From the NCBI GenBank assembly GCA_001898935.1, contig MKVT01000025.1:1-64000 (forward strand): DNA of 64,000 nucleotides, in the 5' to 3' direction. Position numbers and translations under genes: made by a program. Every line of letters begins with the position of its first letter. Position 1 is the stretch's first letter. Shown here piece after piece: positions 37,470 through 46,661 of the stretch. Source of the stretch: Paludibacter sp. 47-17 (GTDB lineage Bacteria; Bacteroidota; Bacteroidia; Bacteroidales; Paludibacteraceae). The notes beneath the pieces are model-generated. The model was not told the DNA's origin. It was given only the letters and a program-made list of their open reading frames with translations, and ran no database searches.

Positions 37470-38340
37470 TGGATTGCTGATAGGACTACTGTTCGTGATG
37501 GCGGCCTGTAGCAGCCGCCCCGACGGCGTAATGAGTCAGCGCGAGATGCGGCTCTTTCTTACCGATCTCCACCTGCTCGAAGGAGTGCTGGCCCAGCATC
37601 CCGAAATAGCGGGCGACGACCGGCTGCAGGTGTATTACTACAACGCCTTGTTCGAAAAGCATGGCATCACCAAAGCCAATTTCGATTCCTCATTGGTATA
37701 TTACACCAAACAACCCAAGCGGTTCGAACGTATTTATGCAAATGTAACGCGCCAGCTGGAACAGCTCGAAAAAGATGTGATCGATGGAAAATACGAACTC
37801 GCGATTCCCGACTCGATTCTGAAAAGGCCGACGATTACCGATTTGCCGGCGCTTGCCGCGTCGTATCGCTTTACGCCCGATTCGACGCGCACCAGGCTTG
37901 CGTTTTCAATCCAAAATTCCGACCTGATGACCCGCGATGTGTATCACCTGCGTTTTCGAATGCGCCGCGAACCCCGCGATTCGAGCGAAGGTGTGTATGC
38001 AGCCCTGCGTATTCATTATGCCGACGGACATACCGACAGCCTGAGTTACCCGATTAAAAACGATAGTATACTCCGGAGGTATCATTTCCGGCTGGTGGCC
38101 CGTCGCAACCTGGCCGTCGATTCGCTTTCGGGCGTTTTGCTGGGTGCAAAATCAACCAAGGGCCAGTTCCGGGTTACAGTGGACAGCATCTCGCTGAAAC
38201 GCGAATACATTGCGTTTATGCAGGATAGCTTGCGCAGCCGGCTCGACAGTATCCCGATTGCCCCGCCCGACTCGGGGAAAAAAGCCGCTCCTACCAGTAA
38301 AACTCCTACCAGGGTCGTACAGCAGGAAGCCGGTCGTTAG
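37462..38340 (+). CDS. DUF4296 lipoprotein
   Basis: The 292-residue protein starts with a lipoprotein signal (VMAAC, Cys at about 16). It is followed by a short domain with FLTDLHLLEG and SSLVYYTKQPKRFE, which I recognise as DUF4296, and then a beta-rich C-terminal region and a Pro/Lys/Thr-rich tail. The function is unknown. Its 8-base overlap with lspA suggests coupling. A bidirectional terminator follows. Confidence 0.8.
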   Translation: MRNGLLIGLLFVMAACSSRPDGVMSQREMRLFLTDLHLLEGVLAQHPEIAGDDRLQVYYYNALFEKHGITKANFDSSLVYYTKQPKRFERIYANVTRQLEQLEKDVIDGKYELAIPDSILKRPTITDLPALAASYRFTPDSTRTRLAFSIQNSDLMTRDVYHLRFRMRREPRDSSEGVYAALRIHYADGHTDSLSYPIKNDSILRRYHFRLVARRNLAVDSLSGVLLGAKSTKGQFRVTVDSISLKREYIAFMQDSLRSRLDSIPIAPPDSGKKAAPTSKTPTRVVQQEAGR

Positions 38341-38344
38341 AACA

Positions 38345-38377
38345 AAAAAACCTCCGGATCGTTCCGGAGGTTTTTTA
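38345..38377. terminator. bidirectional terminator
   Basis: CCTCCGGA (38351-38358) and TCCGGAGG (38363-38370) form an 8-bp stem around TCGT. A run of A on one side and T on the other let it serve both convergent genes. Confidence 0.92.
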
Positions 38378-38378
38378 T

Positions 38379-40766
38379 TTACCGTCGCCGGATCGTACCC
38401 TTGTAGCGACAGATGGTACCGTTGTGCCCCAATCCCTGGAGCTCTACCCGGTAGTCGTTCGGATTGTCGGCCGTGTAGAACTTCAGAGTTACCCGTCCGG
38501 TAGAATCGGGTTGCACCTCCGGATTCCAATATACGGTGGTACGCAGGTCGCGCTTAGGATTATTGCGAACACTATCCACATCGTACCGGGGCATGTAGAA
38601 TTCATCGGCAATCTGAAAACCCAGAGGCTTGATCGCCGACAGACTCGACGAGGATTTACCTTGAGCTTCGTATCCCTGCTTCAGCGTAAAGGCGATGGCG
38701 CCATTGCCGCCGCGCGCTCCGAATATAGCAGCCGAAGGTCCTTTGAACAGCATGATTTCTTCCACATCCGTCACATTGAGGTAATTGATATCCTCGGCAT
38801 ATTCCGTTTCGATGCCATTGATAAGAAACAAGGGCTTACCACCGCCGCGTATCGAAATATTATCGCCGTTTACTTCCACCCCGGGAAGCATACTCAGAAT
38901 GTCGAGCACCCTCATTCCCTGGTAATCGGCCAATCGTTTGGCATCGAGTCGGTTGTCGGCAAGCGACGAGTAGTAATATTCCGATGATGCTGTTTTCTTC
39001 TCGGCACTAACCGTCACTTCGCTCAGGTCGATAACCATCATGCCCCCGTCGATATAATATTTTTCGCGACTGGCTTGCAGGTATTCGTCGCTGATTGGTT
39101 TTTTGCCGAACAGGTAATCGGGAAGATGCACGGGAACCGAGGGAAATTGCTCCGCATCGGGAACTACTTCCACGTCCACGATTTTCGATTTCGACATGGC
39201 TTTCAGCATAATGTTGGTACTGTCGGGAAATTCGATCCCGTCGAAGTAAAACTGCCCGACGCTATCGGTGGTGGCAAAACGGATTTTGTTTTTATACCCG
39301 TTGAGTAAAATTACATTGTTATTCTTTACCGGTTTCTTGAACAGGTTGTACACCTTACCCGATATGGCTTGCCCTACTTCCATGTAATATTTATTCTCGG
39401 GGTATTGTTTCAGTGCAATTTCGGCCGTATTGAACCGGCGCCATCCCTGTGTAAGCATCAACAGGTCGGTTTTTTCGCGGGTTTGCAGGCTGTTGTCGTT
39501 GAAATAATGCTGTGGCGATTCGATATAGCCGCGAAGGTCGGAGCTGAGCAGCAGATAGCTTCGCAAATCGTCGTTGATCGTGTCGCGCCCAACGTGAAAA
39601 GCGTCGGTCACACTTACCGAGAAACTTCCGGGCAGCGGGGTAGAGTCGGCTTTTTGAATCAGAAAGTCCAGCTCTACGGGTTCGCGACTCAGGTACGATT
39701 CCTTATCGGTTTGCATCGTAATGAGCGGTTCGATAAAATTGCGCGAAAAATACAGGCGTTCGCACCAAACCCTGTTCCGTGTATCGATAATCGAAAAACT
39801 GCTGATTCCCGCCGGAAGTATACTTTCGGGCAGCTGACCTTCGTACTTGCTGAGTGCTGCGTGTATCACTACTTCGCCCCGGCAGTGGATGAGCAGGCGC
39901 AACGAATCGATGGGCAGGGGCGTATTGTTGGCAACGGTAAAGCTCACCCGGTTCCGGTTGTAACTCAGATTCAACCCGATACCCCGGTCGGCGGGTATGG
40001 GCAGCTCGACCTGCTTCTCCTTTCCGCCGGCGCTCGTTACCCTTGCTGTAAACCGGTCGCCCGGCTGGGCCATCAGCACTACCTTACCCATCCCCAGATG
40101 AGTTGAAGCAAAAGTTGCCACCTCTTCGTTGTGCTGGTTTACAATAGTTCCTTTTACCGTCTCCGAAAGCCCGTCGGCACCTATAGCTTTAAAAGCGATC
40201 GTTTGTAGCATACCCGTCAGAAAAGTGCCGCTTTCGGCAAAAAACTGAAGGTCGAATTCGTCGGGGTCGTTATCGGGCTGTTTCGTTTTGTCGAGTACTT
40301 TAGCCAGTGCCGACCGGGTGTCGATCAGATTGCCAAGGCTTATTTTTTTATGAAAGAAAAACTCTTTTCCCGTATTTTGCATCCAGTAAGTGTAGGCACG
40401 CAGGGTGTATTCGCCGGGGCTGTAGTCGGCGGGAAGTTTCAGCATCCCGAAAGCGCCGGCACCATCACGCCGGAATTTAACGCGCTGTTTCATCCGCATG
40501 GCCGAGTCGAGCAACTCGACATACACGTAATTGCTCTTGGTCGACGGTTGATGGGTGGTTGCATTCACCAGATACGATTTAATCCAGATGGTTTCGCCGG
40601 CACTGTAAAAATGCTTGTCGGTATGTAAATACACTTTTTCTTGCGGATTGTGGTACCATAGCTGTGCAAATCGTTGTGCGATGGTTTCCGTACCTTTACT
40701 TTGTTGCGCCAACCCTGCGGCGACAGCCATCAGCATCAGGCCGACAGTTCCAAACAGTTTCTTCAT
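38379..40766 (-). CDS. macroglobulin-domain protein with a TonB-plug-like domain
   Basis: The 795-residue exported protein has a signal peptide (likely cleaved after GLA, leaving Gln first). An MG2-like beta domain (about 45-130, with YLHTDKHFYSAGET) and further immunoglobulin-like regions follow. Near the C-terminus is a segment like a TonB-receptor plug (about 625-700, with PGVEVNGDNISIRGGG and LINGIE). There is no beta-barrel after it, so it is not a full receptor. Such proteins are common in Bacteroidetes outer membranes, but their role is not settled. It begins about 17 bases after a strong hairpin and lies downstream of recQ. Confidence 0.78.
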   Translation of the reverse strand: MKKLFGTVGLMLMAVAAGLAQQSKGTETIAQRFAQLWYHNPQEKVYLHTDKHFYSAGETIWIKSYLVNATTHQPSTKSNYVYVELLDSAMRMKQRVKFRRDGAGAFGMLKLPADYSPGEYTLRAYTYWMQNTGKEFFFHKKISLGNLIDTRSALAKVLDKTKQPDNDPDEFDLQFFAESGTFLTGMLQTIAFKAIGADGLSETVKGTIVNQHNEEVATFASTHLGMGKVVLMAQPGDRFTARVTSAGGKEKQVELPIPADRGIGLNLSYNRNRVSFTVANNTPLPIDSLRLLIHCRGEVVIHAALSKYEGQLPESILPAGISSFSIIDTRNRVWCERLYFSRNFIEPLITMQTDKESYLSREPVELDFLIQKADSTPLPGSFSVSVTDAFHVGRDTINDDLRSYLLLSSDLRGYIESPQHYFNDNSLQTREKTDLLMLTQGWRRFNTAEIALKQYPENKYYMEVGQAISGKVYNLFKKPVKNNNVILLNGYKNKIRFATTDSVGQFYFDGIEFPDSTNIMLKAMSKSKIVDVEVVPDAEQFPSVPVHLPDYLFGKKPISDEYLQASREKYYIDGGMMVIDLSEVTVSAEKKTASSEYYYSSLADNRLDAKRLADYQGMRVLDILSMLPGVEVNGDNISIRGGGKPLFLINGIETEYAEDINYLNVTDVEEIMLFKGPSAAIFGARGGNGAIAFTLKQGYEAQGKSSSSLSAIKPLGFQIADEFYMPRYDVDSVRNNPKRDLRTTVYWNPEVQPDSTGRVTLKFYTADNPNDYRVELQGLGHNGTICRYKGTIRRR

Positions 40767-40782
40767 GGATGTGCGATTTTTT

Positions 40783-40828
40783 GCAAAAAGCGGTTGGATG
40801 GGAATAGCTCCTTCATCGCAACCGCTTT
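40783..40828 (-). terminator. hairpin with T run between recQ and the macroglobulin-type gene
   Basis: On the minus strand AAAGCGGTTG and CAACCGCTTT (10 bp) are separated by 22 bases and followed by TTTTT and GC. It stops recQ transcription or, because it lies only about 17 bases before the next start codon, could act as an attenuator in that gene's leader. Confidence 0.75.
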
Positions 40829-40865
40829 CAGTTATACTTGATTTTCTAATGCATTTCGTGTGTGT

Positions 40866-43052
40866 TTAATTTCCTATTTCCGATAAGAATTTGATCCGTA
40901 CCAGCCGTACTTCAATATCGCTGAAATCATCTTCTCCCAATTCACGCAACGCAGCATCTATCTTATCGGACTCGGCAGTGCGGAAATAGTCGAAAATCTC
41001 GTCCACATGATCGGGTTCCATTATTTCCTGGAGGAAATAATCGATATTGATCTTGGTGCCCGAGTAAACGATGGCTTCAATTTCGTCGAGCAATTCGCCC
41101 ATGTCGAGTCCTTTGGAATCGGCAATGTCGTCGAGTGCGATTTTCCGGTCGATAGCCTGGATGATCGATACTTTCAGCTGCGATTTTTTAGCTACCGTAC
41201 GAACGCGTAAGTCTTCGGGACGAATAATTTCGTTTTCCTTCACGTGCTCTTTAATCACTTTGAGGAATTCCTCCCCATAGCGTTTCGCCTTTCCGGCCCC
41301 TACTCCCGGGATGTTTTGCAACTCATCCATGGTAATAGGGTAAGTAGTTGCCATGGCTTCGAGCGAAGGATCCTGGAAGATAACGAAAGGAGGGACTTCC
41401 AGTTTCTTCGATAATTTTTTACGCAGATCTTTCAGGATGGAAAACAGCACATCGTCGGCCGCACAAGTACCTCCACCCGATTTAACGGCCGCCTCTTCGT
41501 CGTCGTCTTCAAAATCGTTGTCCTTGACTACGGGGAACGGAGTCGGTTTCTTAAGGTACGACTTACCGGCTGCAGTGAGCTTCAGTAGTCCGTAGTTTTC
41601 AATATCTTTCGATATATATCCGGCAATCATCGCCTGGCGGATGATGGCCTGAAGGAATTTCTCATCTTCCTCGGGCGCCGATCCGAAGCTATCGAGCTCA
41701 TCGTGCTGGTACGAGGTCACATCGGAGGTCTCGTGACCTTTTAAAATGTCAACAATATGCTCTGCTTTGAATTTCTCGCGCACTGCCAGGATGGTTTCCA
41801 GTATCACAACCAGTAACTCCTGACCTTCCATTGTCTTTTTCGGTTTCATACAGTTATCGCAACTCCCACAATTGTCTTGTTTATACTCTTCTCCAAAATA
41901 ATGTAATAATAATTTTCTGCGGCATACCGACGATTCGGCATAGGCCTGTGTTTCTAATAACAACTGATTACCGATTTCCTGTTCAGCAACGGGTTTCCCC
42001 TGCATGAACTTACGCAGCTTTTCGAGGTCCTTGTAGGCATAATAGGCAATACACTGTCCCTCGCCACCATCGCGGCCCCCACGTCCGGTTTCCTGGTAAT
42101 AACCTTCCAGGCTTTTGGGCATATCGTAATGAAGTACAAAACGCACGTCGGGTTTATCGATCCCCATTCCGAAAGCGATGGTTGCAACAATGATCTGTAC
42201 CTTCTCCATCAGGAACATGTCCTGGTTTTGCGACCGGACGGCCGAGTCCATACCCGCGTGATAAGGCAGCACCGAAATACCGTTTACTTTCAGGGTTTCG
42301 GCCAGTTCTTCCACTTTTTTGCGGCTCAGGCAGTAAATAATGCCCGATTTTCCGTTTTGTGCACGTATAAACTTAATAATGTCCTTGTCGATGGTGTTCG
42401 TCTTGTTGCGCACCTCGTAGTAGAGGTTTTCGCGGTTGAACGACGATTTGAACACGGTAGCACCCAACATTCCCAGGTTTTTCTGGATATCGTGTTGTAC
42501 TTTGGGTGTGGCTGTTGCCGTGAGCGCTATCAGCGGCGCGGAGCCTATGTCGTTGATGATGGGCCGTATGCGGCGGTATTCGGGGCGGAAATCGTGCCCC
42601 CATTCCGAAATACAGTGGGCCTCATCCACCGCGTAAAACGAAATCTTAACTTGTTTCAGGAACTCGATGTTTTCGTCTTTGGTGAGCGATTCGGGAGCTA
42701 CGTACAGCAGTTTTGTTTTTCCCGAAACGATGTCGGCCTTCACCGCATCAATCGCCTGCCTGGTGAGCGACGAGTTGATGAAATGGGCTATCCCGTCCTC
42801 TTCACTGAAATTTCGCATAGCATCCACCTGATTTTTCATCAGTGCAATCAGCGGCGAGATTACAATGGCCGTGCCTTCCATAAGCAGCGACGGTAGCTGG
42901 TAGCACAACGACTTACCACCTCCGGTAGGCATTAACACAAATGTATCTTTTTGGTTAAGCACATTCTGGATTATTGCCTCCTGGTTGCCCTTGAAACTAT
43001 CGAACCCGAAGTTTTTTTTCAGTTGTGCCGTTAATTCTGAATGAGTTGTCAT
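40866..43052 (-). CDS. recQ: ATP-dependent DNA helicase RecQ
   Basis: The 728-residue 3'-to-5' helicase has the motor motifs LMPTGGGKS (Walker A), DEAHCISEWGHDF and QETGRGGRDG. A zinc-binding region with four Cys (CRRKLL and NCGSCDNC) and a C-terminal HRDC-like part with IPGVGAGKAKRYGEEF follow. It is longer at the C-terminus than the Escherichia coli enzyme. RecQ works in recombination and fork repair. It has its own promoter after the clpX terminator and a hairpin after its stop. Confidence 0.96.
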   Translation of the reverse strand: MTTHSELTAQLKKNFGFDSFKGNQEAIIQNVLNQKDTFVLMPTGGGKSLCYQLPSLLMEGTAIVISPLIALMKNQVDAMRNFSEEDGIAHFINSSLTRQAIDAVKADIVSGKTKLLYVAPESLTKDENIEFLKQVKISFYAVDEAHCISEWGHDFRPEYRRIRPIINDIGSAPLIALTATATPKVQHDIQKNLGMLGATVFKSSFNRENLYYEVRNKTNTIDKDIIKFIRAQNGKSGIIYCLSRKKVEELAETLKVNGISVLPYHAGMDSAVRSQNQDMFLMEKVQIIVATIAFGMGIDKPDVRFVLHYDMPKSLEGYYQETGRGGRDGGEGQCIAYYAYKDLEKLRKFMQGKPVAEQEIGNQLLLETQAYAESSVCRRKLLLHYFGEEYKQDNCGSCDNCMKPKKTMEGQELLVVILETILAVREKFKAEHIVDILKGHETSDVTSYQHDELDSFGSAPEEDEKFLQAIIRQAMIAGYISKDIENYGLLKLTAAGKSYLKKPTPFPVVKDNDFEDDDEEAAVKSGGGTCAADDVLFSILKDLRKKLSKKLEVPPFVIFQDPSLEAMATTYPITMDELQNIPGVGAGKAKRYGEEFLKVIKEHVKENEIIRPEDLRVRTVAKKSQLKVSIIQAIDRKIALDDIADSKGLDMGELLDEIEAIVYSGTKINIDYFLQEIMEPDHVDEIFDYFRTAESDKIDAALRELGEDDFSDIEVRLVRIKFLSEIGN

Positions 43053-43071
43053 AGATGAATGTTTGACTAAG

Positions 43072-43101
43072 CAAAATTATAAACAGATTTCAAATATACA
43101 A
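43072..43101 (-). promoter_or_regulatory. recQ promoter
   Basis: On the minus strand TAATTTTG (43072-43079) is an exact -7 match with TTG (43099-43101) 19 bp upstream. The start codon follows after about 19 bases. Confidence 0.75.
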
Positions 43102-43112
43102 GTCTTTTTCGG

Positions 43113-43152
43113 AAAAAAATCAGGATAAATGCTGTTTTTTGCATTTATCCTG
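43113..43152 (-). terminator. terminator after clpX
   Basis: CAGGATAAATGC (43121-43132) and GCATTTATCCTG (43141-43152) form a perfect 12-bp stem with an 8-base loop. Read on the minus strand it is followed by ATTTTTTT. It sits about 50 bases after the clpX stop codon. Confidence 0.92.
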
Positions 43153-43202
43153 TTGCGATCTGTTTATAATCGAGCCGCTCACAGAATTAAGCGGTACATG
43201 GG

Positions 43203-44435
43203 TCAGGCACTTTTCAGCCTGTTCACGTTGGCTTTTTCGATCTTACTGATGGCGTACGGCAGCTCGATGAAGAGTGTCGGCTCTTTTTTCGAAGGCATTT
43301 CGTACATTTTGTCCATGATGATGGTTTCGGTTATCGACCGCAAACCTCGTGCTCCCAGTTTGAATTCGATGGCCTTGTCCACGATATAGTCCAGCACTTC
43401 CGGGGCAAACACCAACTCGATATCGTCCATCCTGAACAACTTCAGGTATTGTTTCACGATGGAGTTTTTGGGTTCGGTGAGGATGTTGCGCAGTGCCTCC
43501 CGGTCGAGCGGTTCGAGGTAAGTGAGGATGGGCAGACGCCCGATGATCTCGGGAATCAGGCCAAACGACTTCAGGTCCTGCGGGGCAATGTATTGCAACA
43601 GGTTATGCTTGTCGATATGTTCTTTTTCGAGGGTGGCGCTGTAGCCGACTACCTTGGTGTTGAGCCGGGCGGCAATTTTTTTCTCGATACCGTCGAAGGC
43701 TCCCCCGCAAATAAAGAGGATGTTCTGGGTGTTTACGGCTATCATCTTCTGTTCCGGATGTTTGCGTCCTCCCTGGGGCGGAACATTCACCACCGAACCT
43801 TCGAGCAGCTTGAGCAATCCCTGCTGCACGCCTTCGCCGCTCACGTCGCGGGTGATGCTCGGGTTGTCGCTTTTGCGGGCTATCTTGTCTATTTCGTCGA
43901 TAAACACGATGCCTCGTTCGGCCGCCTTCACATCGTAGTCGGCCACCTGCAGCAGGCGGGTAAGGATGCTCTCGATGTCCTCGCCTACATAGCCGGCTTC
44001 GGTAAGTACCGTGGCATCGACGATGGTGAAGGGAACATGCAGCTTACGGGCGATGGTGCGGGCCAGCAGGGTTTTGCCGGTGCCGGTGGAACCTACCATG
44101 ATGATATTCGATTTTTCAATCTCCACATCGTCGTTGGTTTTTTCCTGCATCAGGCGCTTGTAATGATTATATACCGCTACCGAAAGGAACTTCTTGGCCT
44201 CGTCCTGCCCGATTACATATTGATCGAGGTATTCCTTGATCTCCATGGGCTTGGGCACATTGTCGCGGTGGATATTCGGTAGTTTCGATTTGCTGACGGC
44301 ATTTTCTTTTACGATTTCGGCCGCCTGCAACGCGCATTCGTTGCATATTTGCGAATTGTTCTGCCCCATGATCATAAATTCGACCTGCGATTCGGGGCGG
44401 CCGCAGAAAGAGCAATGTCGGAGTTGTTTTGCCAT
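43203..44435 (-). CDS. clpX: ATP-dependent Clp protease ATP-binding subunit ClpX
   Basis: The 410-residue AAA+ unfoldase has an N-terminal zinc finger with Cys8, Cys11, Cys31 and Cys34, Walker A GSTGTGKT and Walker B IVFIDEID. The loop that docks to ClpP in other species as IGF reads VGY here. It feeds unfolded substrates to ClpP, encoded 3 bases upstream on the same strand. A terminator follows the gene. Confidence 0.96.
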   Translation of the reverse strand: MAKQLRHCSFCGRPESQVEFMIMGQNNSQICNECALQAAEIVKENAVSKSKLPNIHRDNVPKPMEIKEYLDQYVIGQDEAKKFLSVAVYNHYKRLMQEKTNDDVEIEKSNIIMVGSTGTGKTLLARTIARKLHVPFTIVDATVLTEAGYVGEDIESILTRLLQVADYDVKAAERGIVFIDEIDKIARKSDNPSITRDVSGEGVQQGLLKLLEGSVVNVPPQGGRKHPEQKMIAVNTQNILFICGGAFDGIEKKIAARLNTKVVGYSATLEKEHIDKHNLLQYIAPQDLKSFGLIPEIIGRLPILTYLEPLDREALRNILTEPKNSIVKQYLKLFRMDDIELVFAPEVLDYIVDKAIEFKLGARGLRSITETIIMDKMYEMPSKKEPTLFIELPYAISKIEKANVNRLKSA

Positions 44436-44438
44436 TCC

Positions 44439-45116
44439 TTATTTCTTCTTGTCGTTGATGAGAATACGGTCGATCATGCCATATTCCAGCGCTTCCTGCG
44501 AGGTCATCCAGTAGTCGCGGTCCGAATCTTTTTCAATCCGTTCGAACTCATTTCCCGAATGATCGGCAATAATCGTATACAGTTCTTTTTTCAGTTTCTG
44601 GATTTCGCGGGCGGTGATTTCGATATCCGATGCCTGTCCCTGCGCTCCTCCCATAGGCTGGTGGATCATCACCCGCGAATGTTTGAGCGCCGAGCGTTTA
44701 CCTTTGGCTCCCGCTACCAGCAATACCGCAGCCATCGAAGCTGCCATGCCGGTACAGATGGTGCCGACATCGGAACCGATAAACTGCATGGTGTCGTAAA
44801 TACCCAGGCCGGCATATACCGACCCGCCCGGCGAGTTCAGGTAAATCGAAATGTCTTTCCCCGGATCCGAAGAGTCGAGAAACAAGAGTTGAGCCTGGAT
44901 TACATTCGCCGTGTAATCGTCGATCTGAGTGCCCAGGAAAATAATGCGGTCCATCATCAACCGGGAGAATACGTCCATCTGGGTCACATTCAGCTGACGT
45001 TCTTCCAGAATCGACGGAGAAATATAGCTGCTGGTAATCTTCATGTAGTTTTCCAGACCTAAACTGCTCAATCCTAAATGCTTGGTTGCAAAGTGTTGAA
45101 ATTCGTTCTGTTTCAT
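44439..45116 (-). CDS. clpP: ATP-dependent Clp protease proteolytic subunit
   Basis: The 225-residue serine peptidase has the catalytic Ser in GMAASMA, the His in MIHQPMGG and a late Asp in the DSDRDYW region. It forms the barrel that degrades proteins delivered by ClpX. The start is the ATG at 45116; the longer frame opens with a TTG nine bases earlier. It lies about 120 bases downstream of tig, in a region with a 16-bp inverted repeat. Confidence 0.96.
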   Translation of the reverse strand: MKQNEFQHFATKHLGLSSLGLENYMKITSSYISPSILEERQLNVTQMDVFSRLMMDRIIFLGTQIDDYTANVIQAQLLFLDSSDPGKDISIYLNSPGGSVYAGLGIYDTMQFIGSDVGTICTGMAASMAAVLLVAGAKGKRSALKHSRVMIHQPMGGAQGQASDIEITAREIQKLKKELYTIIADHSGNEFERIEKDSDRDYWMTSQEALEYGMIDRILINDKKK

Positions 45117-45137
45117 ATCTGTCAAATTTTTAGATGC

Positions 45138-45231
45138 ACAAAAGGCACAAAAGGTTTAATTTTTGGAGGCGTAAAATTAATCAAATAAACTGATTCCCGA
45201 CCTACCGCAACTAAACTTTTGTGCCTTTTGT
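45138..45231. promoter_or_regulatory. 16-bp inverted repeat around the clpP promoter region
   Basis: ACAAAAGGCACAAAAG (45138-45153) and its exact reverse complement (45216-45231) lie 62 bases apart. The first arm is part of a perfect tandem of the 9-mer CACAAAAGG (45137-45154). Between the arms a weak minus-strand promoter can be read: TTTATTTG (45182-45189) with TTG (45208-45210) 18 bp upstream. The arms could bind a regulator or form a long stem. Confidence 0.6.
45182..45210 (-). promoter_or_regulatory. possible clpP promoter
   Basis: On the minus strand TTTATTTG with TTG 18 bp upstream is a weak match to the -7 and -33 boxes. It lies between the two arms of the inverted repeat. It has two mismatches to the -7 consensus, so confidence is low. 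Confidence 0.35.
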
Positions 45232-45244
45232 ACTAAATTAAACC

Positions 45245-46594
45245 TTATTCAAACATTTTGTTGAATTCCTCGATCGAAACTTCTTTCGTATCGAGTTTTA
45301 CGGTGTTTTTGACGATGTCGATTACCTTATTCTCGGCCACACGATCGATAATGTTGCGCAACTGCTCTTCGTTCTTGAACATATCTTTCGCGTAGTTGTC
45401 GAGGATGGCATCGTCGAGGCCGGTCATGCCGTATTGCGCAAACTGGGCACGGGCCACCTGACGGCCGTAAGCCTGTACATCTTCGTTTTCAACCTGTACG
45501 TTGTTGGCCCGGGCGATTTTATCCTTGATCAGCTGCCATTTCAAATCGGCAATCATCTTCGGGTAATCTTCTTCGATTTTTTCGGCCGTAAGCTCTTTGT
45601 TGGTCGCGAGCAACCAGCGTTTCAGAAATGCATCGGGAAATACAAGGTCGTTGTATTTTTTGATCAACGCTTCGCGGGCATCGATTCCGAATTTGTAGTT
45701 GCTGTCCTGCTGAAGCTGTTCTTCGATCGTGGCTTTGATGCGGGCAATGAACTCTTCTTCCGAAGTTACAACGCCATCGCCGTATACCTTGTCGAACAAT
45801 TCCTGATTCACTTCGGCTTCGTGATAGCGGGTGTTGCTTTCGATGGTGAAGAGGAAATCGGCCGACAAACCGGCAAGCTCTTCTTTCTTCACCTTCAGGA
45901 GCGATGCAATTTCGGCTTCGTTTTCAAAAGCTGTTTTCGGATTGAACGTGACCTGATCGCCTACTTTCTTTCCCACAAAACTGTTTTTCGAAGCTTCATC
46001 CTTCATGTAAGCAGGTGTAAGTACCGCGTCGCTTACCTGAATTCCGTCTTCTTTCACCTGGCCGCCTTCGAGCTCCACGATCAGGCCTTTCACCATGTCT
46101 TTTTCTTCCACGGTTTCTTCCTGAGCGTATTTGCCGTAACGGCCGGTGTACGATTTTACCTGATTATTCACCATTTCGTCGCTGGCGGCAATGTGGTAAA
46201 ATTTAACTTTGTCTTTCTTGTTCAGTTCCACTTCAAACTCGGGAGCCAGACCCAGATCGAACGAGAATTCAAAATCTTCCTGGGTGTTGAAGTCGATTTC
46301 CTTCTGTTCTTCTTCGTTGGGCAGCGGTTCGCCCAGGATGTTAATATTGTTTTCGCGGATGTACTTGTACAATTCATCCGAAAGCATTTTGTTGATTTCG
46401 TCGGCAAGTATCGATTTACCATACATTTTTTTCAACAAACCCATGGGTACCATGCCCGGGCGGAAGCCGGGAATATTGGCTTTCTTGCGGTAGTCGCGCA
46501 GGGTCTTTTCTACTTTTTCGCTGTAGTCGGCTTTTTCAATGCTGATGGTAAGGGTAGCATTGACGCTGTCGTGGTCTTTTCTGACAATGTTCAT
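45245..46594 (-). CDS. tig: trigger factor
   Basis: The 449-residue ribosome-associated chaperone has an N-terminal ribosome-binding domain with the conserved PGFRPGMVP loop (about residues 41-49). A middle region where the FKBP-type isomerase domain would lie and a long helical C-terminal domain follow. It binds nascent chains and is the first gene of the tig-clpP-clpX series. The order is the common one in Bacteroidales. Confidence 0.93.
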   Translation of the reverse strand: MNIVRKDHDSVNATLTISIEKADYSEKVEKTLRDYRKKANIPGFRPGMVPMGLLKKMYGKSILADEINKMLSDELYKYIRENNINILGEPLPNEEEQKEIDFNTQEDFEFSFDLGLAPEFEVELNKKDKVKFYHIAASDEMVNNQVKSYTGRYGKYAQEETVEEKDMVKGLIVELEGGQVKEDGIQVSDAVLTPAYMKDEASKNSFVGKKVGDQVTFNPKTAFENEAEIASLLKVKKEELAGLSADFLFTIESNTRYHEAEVNQELFDKVYGDGVVTSEEEFIARIKATIEEQLQQDSNYKFGIDAREALIKKYNDLVFPDAFLKRWLLATNKELTAEKIEEDYPKMIADLKWQLIKDKIARANNVQVENEDVQAYGRQVARAQFAQYGMTGLDDAILDNYAKDMFKNEEQLRNIIDRVAENKVIDIVKNTVKLDTKEVSIEEFNKMFE

Positions 46595-46638
46595 ATTTAA
46601 TTAGCTGATAGTTATCTAACTTTTTAGTAAAAAGTCCG

Positions 46639-46646
46639 CAAAGATA
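46639..46646 (-). promoter_or_regulatory. -7 box of tig
   Basis: On the minus strand TATCTTTG matches the consensus and is 45 bases upstream of the tig start. The region where the -33 box would fall overlaps the end of typA. Confidence 0.55.
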
Positions 46647-46661
46647 CAAATTTTTTACGAA

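Noticed and set aside
45434-46600. Long plus-strand open frame over tig
   Set aside because: It is the antisense shadow of trigger factor and is rich in aromatic residues as expected from antisense reading.
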